Notes: generated by a model not told the origin, from the letters alone. DNA of 30,404 nt from Prototheca cutis (GCA_002897115.2 BCIH01000008.1:775485-805888), one strand, 5' to 3'; counted from the stretch's first letter, positions 10,272 to 19,036 are shown. Translations and numbers: made by a program.

Positions 10272-11775
10272 CTATCGCGCTAGCGGCGCGACGCAGCTGA
10301 GGATGTCGGTGAGCGTGATGACGCCCACGGGCCGCTGGCCCTCGTCGCAGACATACAGCCGATGCAGACCATTGCGTATGAGCTTGTGCACCACGACGCT
10401 GAAGCGGTCGTCGGCACGGCAGGTAACGAGGTCCTGACCCACCTCCGCACCAGGCTTGGATGGCCGCCGCGTCAAAAAGTCGTGCGCCGGCACGCTGCCG
10501 CCCTGTTCATTGTCGTTTCGGGGAGGGCAAGGGGTGTTATTTTAGGTTTATGCAAGGGACAGCGCGCATGGAAAGCACATGTGGGATCGTGGAAAGGGCA
10601 TGTGGGCAGCCCCCCCCAAATCAGAAAAAATCCCCCAATTCCCCCCAAAACAAACCCACCTCATCCTCATCCGCAGCAGCTTCAGTTTCTTCCTCCGTCT
10701 GGGCAGTGTACCCTGCGAATTCGGTGCCGTGTTCACGGGCAAGGTACTCCCCCACGGGCAGGGCCAGCGCCCCAAAGTGCTCGGCCAGCATCGTCCGAAG
10801 GTCGGAGGCTGAAAAGTTCCCGATCAGGCGGCCATCAGACGCTAGGACGGCGAGGGCGGAGACGCCGATGCGCCGCATCTCACGCAGGGCGTCCAGCGCG
10901 GGCGTGTCGGCCGGCACACCGACAACTCCACGCACGCCGAGGCCTAGCGCCGAGACGGGGGCGCTGGCCAGCGCCGGCATCGACTTGAGCGCGGCGCCCA
11001 ACCACCGCATGACGTCCGACTGCGTCACGACAGCTGTCAGGGCCCCGGAGCTCGGCGAGTCCAGCAGCCCCACGCGGTGCGTCACCGCCCGAGTCTTGGT
11101 CGGCCGATCGCCGCCGCCGGCCGCCGTCGACCGCGGCGGCGGGGGCGTAGCGCGCAGAAACACCTCGCGCAACATGTCGCCCAGCGGCCGCTCCAGCGTT
11201 GTGGCTAGGGGCAGCACCACGCCATCCGTGCCAAGGACGGGCAAGTCCAGTACGCGGCGCTCTGAAAAGGCCATGCCTAGCTCCTCCAGCATTCGCATGC
11301 GCCGAAGCATCGCCGTCGTCCCGGCCAGCACCTGATCACCCATCTCTGTGGAGCGTGGGTGATGCAATCGTGGATGCATGTTCGCGTGTATTGGTATGTG
11401 CGCTTTGGGGGCCTCCCTGCCACGGACCTCACTTGAACGCACAGGCTCCTCTTGCACACATCGTACCCTCCCCCACACGCACACAACACAGCATGTCACT
11501 CCTAATTCCAATCCAACAACCGACTGACCCTGCATGAAGCTGTTCAGCACGTCCCGAATGTCCATGAAGAGGAAGGGCGTGTCATCTGGCCGGCCCTCCC
11601 CAGGGTCCACCCGCACAGGCACGGACAGCAAGCGGTGCTCGGCCAAAGTGCGCAGCGCAACGTCGATGGTGGCATCAGAGCTGACGGAGATGATGTCCCG
11701 CTCCTTCATCAGCGCCGACACCGTAGTCGAGCGCAGGAGCTCGTGCAAGGGATGCAGGACTTCCAGGCCCGACAT
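10272..11775 (-). CDS. Four-CBS-domain protein, AMPK/SnRK1 gamma-like
   Basis: Three exons, 11775-11529, 11345-10660 and 10502-10272, join in phase to 387 residues ending in TAG. Four CBS units can be seen. CBS1 lies near residues 15-80 (TVSALMKERDIISVSSDATI, then HRLLSVPV and FLFMDIRDVLNSFM). CBS2 is weaker and holds a Gly/Pro-rich loop (ATPPPPRSTAAGGG) before TAVVTQSDVMRWL. CBS3 has VVGVPADTPALDALREM, IGVSALAVLASDGRLIGNFS and ASDLRTM. CBS4 is the last exon, DLVTCRADDRFSVVVHKLI with HRLYVCDEGQRPVGVITLTD. Paired CBS units form Bateman modules that bind adenine nucleotides, and four-CBS proteins of this layout in plants are gamma-like SnRK1 partners (PV42/CBSX5-6 type). Whether it binds AMP or a kinase cannot be seen. 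An acidic TEEETEAAADEDE stretch separates CBS3 and CBS4. The acceptor at 10503 was preferred to one at about 10440 because it keeps a longer linker; both are in frame. Confidence 0.85.
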
Positions 11776-12430
11776 GGTTGCGCCTGCTCGCGTCCGCCCA
11801 GACCTAAACAGCTGCTTTGGACGTCACCTGAAAAGAGATACATGCGGCTGGAAAACATGGGGTTGCTTCAGGCATCCGCATTCTCATCCCTCGAACTCGT
11901 GTCGGAGGTGGGGGCACGGATCTCCCAAATCTCTTTCAGGCCCTTCCGCGCAGCACCCCCCCCCTCGCACGACCGCGCGAAAATATTTATTCCGCACCAA
12001 AAATCCAGTCTGAGAACAGGGCGGGGTCGGAAAGGAGCGCGCTCGTGGGCAATTACCCTTCGACGGTCGGGTGCTGCGCAGCTGCGGGCGACGGGGCCAC
12101 CAAACAGCGTGTGCAGGCCCTCGAAGCGCCTGTTCACTCCAGAAATCAAGATAATGAAGCTATTTCGGGGATTGAGGATGCAAATGGGAGTTGTGTCTCC
12201 GCGATTATGTCGGCTTCTCGCTCGGCGGCCCTTGGCATTCTTCAAACGTGCCGGCAGTAAGCTCCTTGGGGTTGGCAAGGCCTTGGGGGTCACACACTGG
12301 TTGTTCCCCAGGGCAGGTGCTGTTTGGGCTGATTCCACAAGAAAATCTCCTCTCAAACTTCCATACCATCATTAAATTGGCCATTGCTGTCAAATCAAGG
12401 GGAGTACCATACATACAAAGACAGGTCAAT
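11776..12430. other. Upstream region of the CBS gene; no gene seen
   Basis: 655 bp between the start of the CBS gene and the stop of the next minus-strand reading frame, so it should contain the CBS-gene promoter and the neighbour's 3' UTR. Open frames on both strands are antisense shadows or motif-free. Confidence 0.45.
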
Positions 12431-13024
12431 CTAGGGATCAGATACAAGTTCAGCAACGGCCAACGTCATGGCCACCCATCTGGGCTCTGCAGCTGCGCCT
12501 GGCCTTGCTGTGGTCCTCCGCTTGTATTTCTGGCGGCTGCGTTCCCGCCGTCCGTTCTTCCGCTTCTTGGATCCAGAGCCTGAGTTGAGAGGTATCTCAG
12601 CCCAGAGCCCTTCTTCTTCTAGCTTTGCCGCGTGCTTGTCGATGGTTGCCGGAGACCATGTGCTCATCTTTGAGTGAGTGAATCGAAGAAGGTCATCCTT
12701 TGCTGCATGTGGGTCCTCCAGCATATAGCGCCGCACCAGACCGTCGATGACAGAGTCTTCCAGGGAGTGGCGAGCGGGCGGGGTTGAACGGCCAGCATCC
12801 TCCCCACTTGGAGGTGCCGCGCTCGGGGTCAGCGAGACCAGCTGGCTATCCACTGCAGCCTGCTGGGATCCGGCACCGTGGATGTCTCGTGGCGAATCCC
12901 GCTCAGCATAGCGGGGATTGGGCCGGCGCTGCCGGCTCCTGGCTCGGATCGTGCCATTCGTCCACGTGCTGGGCTTTGTCATCAGGCTGAGCAGCTGTGG
13001 TGGCTGGTGCCGGTTGACGTCCAT
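12431..13024 (-). CDS. Unrecognised basic protein with a possible helix-turn-helix-like segment
   Basis: An uninterrupted frame of about 197 codons, taking the ATG at 13024 (MDVNRHQPPQLL); it may instead be the last exon of a longer gene. I do not recognise the family. The N-terminal half is Pro/Ser/Arg-rich and looks disordered. Around residues 90-145 is a structured-looking segment (SVIDGLVRRYMLEDP, DDLLRFTHSKMSTWSPATID, KHAAKLEEEGLW) whose spacing is compatible with a small helical or winged-helix fold; that is a guess. It is followed by a strongly basic run, KKRKNGRRERSRQKYKRR, that would serve as a nuclear signal or nucleic-acid-binding tail. It lies 1.2 kb from the Fanzor, on the opposite strand, so it could be cargo of the same element or simply a host gene. 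Confidence 0.5.
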   Translation of the reverse strand: MDVNRHQPPQLLSLMTKPSTWTNGTIRARSRQRRPNPRYAERDSPRDIHGAGSQQAAVDSQLVSLTPSAAPPSGEDAGRSTPPARHSLEDSVIDGLVRRYMLEDPHAAKDDLLRFTHSKMSTWSPATIDKHAAKLEEEGLWAEIPLNSGSGSKKRKNGRRERSRQKYKRRTTARPGAAAEPRWVAMTLAVAELVSDP

Positions 13025-13335
13025 AGTCAAAAAACACCTTCTAATCCTCCTGCATTGAAGAGGACCATACGAATGGACAATGCAGCCACTGCATCAGACT
13101 GGTCGATGCGCCAGCTGTCGCAGCATCGAACACAGCACCCTGGTCGGCACCGGGCCGCCCCGCACAACGCACTGCTGCCACGTGAGCACGACCTCGAAGG
13201 GAGGGCTGCACCGGCGGCCGTCCTGGGACGTGCACGCCGGGGGTGGCATTGAGGTGGCCGACCATGCACAAGAGGCATGCCTTCGTGATGCGGCGGGGGG
13301 GGNGAGAAGACACCCACCCAGGGGGNACGCCGGCA

Positions 13336-13891
13336 TCAAGCGCGACGACAGGTGCTCCAGGCCGGGGCGAGGCCATTTGACGTGGCGTCCTGCGGTCGAC
13401 GGTGGCCCCCGTCCAGCAGCAGCACTGAGCGCAAGCCAAACAGCAGCACCGCCCGGTCGCCCCCAAGCAGGCGGCTGTCGTCCTTCCAAAGTGGAAGCAT
13501 ATACTGCGATGCAAGGCCGGGAGGGAGGCGTTGGCAAGCAGCGGTGAGGCACGACCAGAACGAAACCGGTGGAATCACATGGACACAGTTCGTCTCAGTG
13601 CTGCACACGATTTTCGGAGCCAGCCTAGATGCGAGGCTGCTTCAGATTGGATTGTGTGCTCGGCTGTCTATCTCTCCCACAAACACACACATACCTCGGG
13701 GGACGGGGTCCTGGTGGTGGCAGCGGTGTCTGCAGTGCCAGGATATTGTTGGCGAGCTCTAGGCCGGCATCCCCGACACTCGCCGGGCCATTGCAGGCGA
13801 TGCACTCTTCCTGCTCCTCTTCGAGGTTTATGGGATCGGCGTCCGCGGTCTGGGAGGGCCCGGCCCTCGCGCACGGGACCGGGACGGGCAT
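13336..13891 (-). CDS. Possible exons of an unrecognised minus-strand gene
   Basis: Two open stretches can be joined in phase. The first, ending at 13695 in AG|GTATGT, encodes INLEEEQEECIACN and then GLELANNILALQTP. The second begins after GTGTGCAG at 13600 and encodes ETNCVHVIPPVSFWSCL, LASQYMLPLWKDDSRLLGG and DRAVLLFGLRSVLLLDGG. Good splice sites and non-repetitive, protein-like composition suggest real coding sequence, but no family is recognised and the ends are not defined. Ambiguous bases at 13303 and 13326 obscure the downstream part. It may belong with the frame at 12431-13024. The alternative is chance open frames in GC-rich DNA. Confidence 0.3.
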
Positions 13892-14126
13892 CGAACCCTA
13901 GCCTTGAGTTATCGCAGCCAGGCGAGACAGCATTCCGACATCTCTTGGACGGTGTGCGGCGGCGGAAACCGAATGTAATGAATCCGTGCATTGAATGTGC
14001 CTGCGAGATGCGGGTCTGGTAGCCAGAATATGCATCGTGCTCGGTTGCACGGTCCTCGAACGGGCTCCTAGCGCATGGCCAGCGTCCAATGCGATAGATC
14101 CGGGCATCAGATGGACTCCAGGCCAG

Positions 14127-14146
14127 CGCCCGACAAGCGTCGGGCG
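14127..14146. repeat. Perfect 8-bp stem, 4-nt loop hairpin upstream of the Fanzor
   Basis: CGCCCGAC, loop AAGC, then GTCGGGCG: a perfect inverted repeat 39 bp before the Fanzor ATG. It could be a subterminal hairpin of a mobile element or a 5' UTR structure. In GC-rich DNA a single 8-bp stem can also arise by chance. Confidence 0.45.
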
Positions 14147-14185
14147 AGATACACGGCAGAACAATTTCCTGCTTAATTGTATACT

Positions 14186-17100
14186 ATGGTGACGCGCAAA
14201 AGAAAGCGCCCGAGGGAGGAATGGTGCGGGCGCGGGGCCGACTGCGGGTGTGCGGGTGCACGTCCCGCCTCAGCAGCTGCCGTGGCTGCAACCGCTCGTG
14301 CTGCAGGTGGCGGTGGTGAGGGTCCAGGCGCTGGCGGTTCCGACGGTGTCGGCGGCGCGAGCCCGGGAGGTGTCGGCGGCGCGAGCCCGGGTTCCGACGG
14401 TGTCGGCGGCGCGAGCCCGGGTTCCGACGGTGTCGGCGGCGCGAGCCCGGGAGGTGTCGGCGGCGCGAGCCCGGGTTCCGACGGTGTCGGCGGCGCGAGC
14501 CCGGGTTCCAACGGTGTCGGCGGCGCGAGCCCGGGTTCCAACGGTGTCGGCGGCGCGAGCCCGGGTTCCAACGGTGTCGGCAGCGCGAGCCCGGGTCCGG
14601 ACAACGGCCCTGTCGACAGCGGCCCGGGCGAGGGCGGCCAACCAGGGCCCTCGTCGCCGCCCGAGGAGCCCTGCACCCCCCCCGACACGGTCGAGGAGGA
14701 AAGTGCGGAAGGCAAGCACGTCACCAGGAAGTGTCCGCTGGCGCACCACCTGCGGGCGAACGTGTGCTCCGCGATCCTGGCTATGCTCAGCTGGAACGTG
14801 AAGTACTGAACAGGGCACATGCGCTTCGTGTCCGTGGTCACCCTCGAATATGTGCTGCGGAAGCTCGAAGGTGGCGAGGTGCCGGCGCAGCTGACCAAAG
14901 NAGAGTTCAGGAAGGCACTGAGCTACCTGTGTGGGAAGAACCACTACGGTGACGAGGGGCCAGACAACGTGAATGTGGCGGGCGAGTTGGCCAAGTTCAT
15001 TGNGAAGCACTATCGCTCGCGCGTGAGGCCGGCGGAGCATCAGTCCCGGCAATGTGATCTCCAGGCAGCGCAGCTCTACCAGGCGTACACGAGGCACCTC
15101 GACANGCACAAGCGGTCGTCGGCCCTGGGCCTGCTGGCTGCAAGCCTGGAAGCATGCGGGATGGGCGAAGGCGATGGGAGGGACATCGCGGAGCGCACGT
15201 GGTGCGACCTCGCGACTGGCATCAGACGCAGAGTCCGTGGGACGGACGACCTGGCCCGGCGACGCGGCCAGCTCATCGCCAAGATCGCTCCCCGGGCGCT
15301 GGAGAAGGCACTCGTTCAAGCTGCCGAGAAGTTTGGTCCNGGCTGGGAGGATGTTTTCGCTGACTTGGTTCCCGTCATCCGCCGCTGCGGCGCNGATGTG
15401 CCGTCGCCTGGAACCGTTCAAATGTCGTCTGACACGGATGCCGCCCAGGTGCGTNTGGNNNNNNTGGCNACNTGGCTCTCCNGCNTTTACGAGCTTGTTC
15501 TGCCACTGCGCGCAATATGGCTTTGGCCGATGGGATGCGGTCTTTGTACCGGGCTCAGCGCAGGCCATTCCCGCCCTCAAACAAGCCGTCCCGTCATTGC
15601 CGTCCCGTGCCTGCAGGTTGGCGCCGAGCCGGAAACACTCCGAATGGTGCCCAAGATGGTTGTGCCTCACGTGCCCCGCACCGAGGTGTGGTGTCGTGGA
15701 GCCCATCAGGCTGTGCTTGGTTTTGCGGGCGTGACTGGCGCGTGGGCAAGGCGTGATCGATGGGGTCCCTGGGAGGGGGGCATTCGCAGCGCAGAAATAT
15801 GCCCCGCCCTTGGCATTCCAGCGCCAGGCGACCCTGCCGCACAGCGTCAGCACGATCGCCGTCTCCCCCCCGCACAACTGCTGCTTGACGCCCACTGTTC
15901 CCACCCGCAGGCCGGCCCTGACCAGGGCGAGGGGGCCGGACAAGCTGCCCAGCAGGCAACCTCAGCGAGGTCTGGCCGGAGGAGGATCGGGGAGTGGCAG
16001 GGGAACGGCCGCCTGCACTGGCCGGNGGGCAAGGTGGAACGGGCCATGCCGCCCCGGCTCGACATGCTGTCGACCCACGATCCAGATGGCGTGGTCCACC
16101 TGGCATACGAGCTGCTGGCGATCTTCAAGCGTTGCGGCGACGAAGGCCGGCCTGTGCAGCTGCCCAAGGCCGACTGGTGCGCGATCATCCGCCCGATTGC
16201 CTCAGCGCTCATGTGGATCAGTACTGAGGCGCACAAGCTGTGCCTCCTGGCCACGGCTTCGGAGTTCATGTGGCGGACGAGGCGGTGGAAGCAGACGTTC
16301 ACCGTGCTGCCTGTGTGCCGCGCGTCGGCGCGGCACATCATCCTGGACACACATGCCCTGTGGCTTCTCTGCCAGCAAGCGGGTATCGAGGTCGGCACGC
16401 GGGATGCCTTTAGGGCAGGGGACCCGGAAAGCTGGAAGAGACTGTTCGACTTTCCCAGCACGTGGTTCGCGTCGGACCGCCGCGGCCGGGCCCGCATGCG
16501 CAAGAGGTTTGTGGGGTATGCTACGACCGACGGCGTGGCACTGAGCTTGGCCTTGGAGCGCGGGGGGGGCGCCAGCGGCGGGGAACAAGGCGGCTGCGTT
16601 CCCTGGCATGTCGCCAAGAAGGCCCGGAGGCGGGCCGCCGCGAAGGAGGCCAAGCAGGCCTCGTGGGATGTCAAGCAAGCCGCGAAGAAAGCCCAGGCGG
16701 CCACAAAGAAGGACAAGGAGGTGGTGGACAAGGCGCATGCGAAGAAGGTGCTGGGCGGCGGCGGCTGCTCGCTGGGCATCGACCCCGGCCGCAAGGTCAT
16801 CCTCACCTGCAACTACGGCGAGCAGAAGGGCGACACCGTGTGCATGACTACCAAGGAGTTCCGCCACAATGCGCACTTCAATAAGAACCGCGACACCCAC
16901 ATGAGGCTTCTGCGCGAGAACAAGGACCTGTGGGCCGTCGTGGAGAATGTGCCGTGGCTGGCGACCGGCCGCGCAGAGGACGTGTGCGACCACATCGACT
17001 ACATGTTCCAACCGTTTGACGGCGAGTGCACGCGTTTCGACGCCCTGCTCGACGTCACCTGCAGCTACAAATGGAAGAAGGCCGCGTTTGATGTGTACAT

Positions 17101-17796
17101 GATGAGGTACATGGCCATGGACAAATCCATCAAGGATGTCATTGCCTGCACAGGGCACCAGCCCAGCAGGCTTGTCGTGTTCATGGGCAATGCCAGCTTC
17201 AGGCACAACTCGCCCGGCCATCCTCCGAGCCTGGGGTGGCGCCGCTGGGCCAAGCGCATGCGGGAGGCACACGGACTGCTGGTGATAGAGGTCGACGAGT
17301 TTCGCACGTCGCAGGCACGCGCTGGGGTGGTTGCGCACGTGTGGGTGGGGGTGTTTTGTGGGTGCCGGGTTGGATGGGTGTGGGCAGTGGGCTGGGCGAG
17401 CAGGTGCAGAGGGGGTTGGAGCGGGCAGGTGCACGTACGCACACAGTGTAGCCACGGGCTGCTGGTCACACCGATCCCAAACGCGCAACGCCGCAGATTT
17501 GTTCGGCGTGCAAGGCGCATGCGCGCCTGGGTGGATGCAAAACCGCCCGGAACAAGTACGCCAAATGCGACCGCTGTGGCGTGGTGTGGAACCGCGACGT
17601 CAATGCCGCGCGGAACATCCGCCACCTGGGCGAGAGACTGGTCCTGACCGGCAAAAGACCGCCGCCTTTTGATCGCAAACCCGAGCTCGGGGCCCCCCTT
17701 TTTGCTGCACATCCCCCGTCTCCCAGGCGCTCCACCTGGTATGATTTCATCACCAAGATACTCCGCTGGCTCTGGCCTGCGGAACAGCACCATTGA
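14186..17796 (+). CDS. Fanzor (eukaryotic TnpB-like RNA-guided nuclease), interrupted by an in-frame TGA
   Basis: Fanzors are eukaryotic RuvC-fold DNA endonucleases guided by an RNA usually encoded at the gene's 3' side. Proposed exons: 14186-15448, 15911-17314 and 17497-17796; 988 codons with a TGA at 14807-14809, or 777 residues if translation starts at 14819. Order: basic start MVTRKRKRPREE (nuclear-signal-like), Ala/Gly region, nine GVGGASPG repeats, helical region, a Lys/Ala-rich basic coil (16610-16745), then the nuclease core. RuvC-I is GIDPGRK (Asp codon 16781). A GNASF...GHPPS segment precedes VIEVDEFRTSQ (Glu codon 17297, matching the relocated Fanzor glutamate). The zinc ribbon is ICSAC...CDRCG, and RuvC-III is NRDVNAARNI (Asp codon 17596). 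All catalytic positions are present. Spliceosomal introns and length favour Fanzor over a bacterial contaminant TnpB. The TGA may be a mutation or an error; the Fanzor1/2 class is undecided, length favouring Fanzor1. Confidence 0.9.
14336..14595. repeat. Coding minisatellite: nine GVGGASPG units
   Basis: A 23-bp core, GGTGTCGGCGG then CGCGAGCCCGGG, occurs nine times. Seven units are 30 bp (with SD or SN before the core) and two are 24 bp (without them). All units keep the Fanzor reading frame. Three consecutive units carry Asn instead of Asp, and the last has one Gly-to-Ser change, consistent with stepwise duplication towards the 3' end. The encoded stretch should be disordered and flexible. 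Confidence 0.9.
15449..15910 (+). other. Probable Fanzor intron containing an N run (assembly gap)
   Basis: Begins CAG|GTGCGT and ends CACCCGCAG. It is 462 bp, a multiple of three, so retaining or removing it keeps the frame, and it has no in-frame stop. The translated content looks non-protein (Trp, Cys and Pro scattered, no periodicity), whereas the joined product AAQ|AGPDQGEG continues smoothly. Ambiguous bases fall at 15455, 15459-15464, 15469, 15472, 15482 and 15485. It could also be retained coding sequence or an insertion. Confidence 0.5.
17315..17496 (+). other. GC-AG intron between RuvC-II and the zinc ribbon of the Fanzor
   Basis: The exon ends ...GAGTTTCGCACGTCGCAG (EFRTSQ), and the intron starts GCACGC and ends CGCCGCAG before ATTTGTTCGGCGTGC (ICSAC). 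The 182-bp length shifts the frame, so splicing is required to link the catalytic Glu to the zinc ribbon and last Asp. GC donors are a known minority class of spliceosomal introns. Confidence 0.85.
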
Positions 17797-18384
17797 ACAC
17801 GTGCTGTGAGGCCAGTTTTTTCTGGATTACCCTCGCGGATCTCGTGGGTGCGGCCCAGGGTGTCTGGGATCGTACCCCACCCGTTCGTGCGATGACCCCC
17901 CCCCGTAAGGGCGAATGTGGGGAAACACCATGTGCCGCCGATCTTGATCAAGAGGCAGCCAACTGTTGGTGCATGGACACTGTGGCTTTAATATTTAAAT
18001 TTCAGGATTATAGCTTGCGACACCGCGGGATTTAAGGGAATGGGGACCTGGCTGATTCCCCCTGGACCCAGCCAGTGTCACCAACGGTGTGTTGGAGGCT
18101 CATGGATACCCTGGCCACCCGGGGTTCATGAACCAAGTCAAAAAAGGTGAGCGTTGCCCCTCATTATCTAGTCTCTAGTGCATGATTCTTGCATGTGAAG
18201 AGGTTAATCATGGCATCATGTGCATTGTTAAATTACTGGCAAGCTTTTTTGACAGGTGGACTGCACGGCGCCCGGCGGTCACAAAGTGGGCAGCTGACAG
18301 ACGCGCCTCCCCTGAGCTGCTAGGTGCCAACATCAGGAGGGATGCCGTGGCGAGATCGCAGGCACGAGGCATACTCGAGTACGC
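17797..18384. other. Fanzor 3' flank with two adjacent palindromes; candidate guide-RNA or element-end region
   Basis: No protein gene seen in 588 bp. At 17942-17953 lies a perfect 12-bp palindrome, TCTTGATCAAGA, and five bases on, at 17959-17969, CCAAC-T-GTTGG. An AT-rich patch (TTTAATATTTAAATTT) follows at about 17987-18002. TnpB and Fanzor guide RNAs are commonly encoded at or after the 3' end of the nuclease gene, so this is the logical place for one; that is inference from position and small structures only. The right part also has to hold the promoter of the SnoaL-like gene. Confidence 0.35.
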
Positions 18385-19036
18385 ATGCTTATTCTGAAGG
18401 CTGCACCGCGAGTCATGTTGCGCAGGTTGCGCGGATTGCGGTGTCGACCGAACAAAATCCCCCCAGTCGACCACTTCCGCATGTCCCACTACAGGGCAGA
18501 TGATGGTGCTGCACTGAAAACCTTGCATGATGCCAATGCACGGTTCTACAATGCCTTTGCAAAGGCAGACCTTGAGGCGATGGGCCGTCTGTGGGCCCAG
18601 TCCGACCGGGCGCAAGTCCTACACCCTGGCTGCGCCTGCATCACGGGGTACCAGCCGGTGATGAGAAGCTGGGAGTACGTGCTGTCCAGCGGAGAAATGG
18701 ACATTGCCCTCAAGGATGTCCGGCTCTGCATCGTCGACAGGTGAGGGGTTCCTTCTTGGTGGGGACTCTTGGTCCCTGCTTCCCAGGCAAGGGGATTGCT
18801 CCAAGGCCGGGCAGTGCATACTTGCATGTTCCTGGCTTAAACGGGTGTGTTGCTGTCAGCGCTGCTGCAACACTCTGGCATTCCGTGTCGATGCTTGAAT
18901 CAGGGTAGGCTGGGTCACGTGCTTGGAGGTGACCAAGGCGGAGGATCACCAGGGCCGCGTAGCTGCCACCAACATATTCCTGATGGACGAGCAGGGTGAC
19001 TGGAAGCTGACCCTGCACCAAGGCAGCATCCTTTGA
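18385..19036 (+). CDS. SnoaL/NTF2-like small protein, possibly organelle-targeted
   Basis: Two exons, 18385-18740 and 18904-19036, join as GACAG|G (phase 2) and end in TGA, giving 162 residues. The core begins near residue 45: LHDANARFYNAFAKADLEAM, GRLWAQSDRAQVLHPG, ITGYQPVMRSWEYVL, then VTCLEVTKAEDHQG, RVAATNIFLMDEQGDWKL and LHQGSIL. This is the pattern of the SnoaL_3/DUF4440 branch of NTF2-like proteins, cone-shaped alpha+beta folds; plant members are annotated as NTF2-family proteins of unknown role. About 30 Arg-rich residues precede the domain (MLILKAAPRVMLRRLRGLRC), resembling an organelle presequence. A second in-frame Met at 18481 would give the bare domain. The substrate cannot be inferred. 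Confidence 0.85.

Noticed and set aside
14336..14595. Possible CRISPR-like array
   Set aside because: The units are contiguous coding repeats without unique spacers; this is a eukaryotic coding minisatellite.
14173..15943. Long open frames antisense to the Fanzor, including Pro-rich repeats
   Set aside because: The repeats mirror the GVGGASPG minisatellite in another frame, and the real domain motifs are on the plus strand.
14186..17796. Bacterial IS element (TnpB) contamination
   Set aside because: The gene has at least one required spliceosomal intron, flanks are spliced algal genes on the same sequence, and the length and relocated Glu fit Fanzor.
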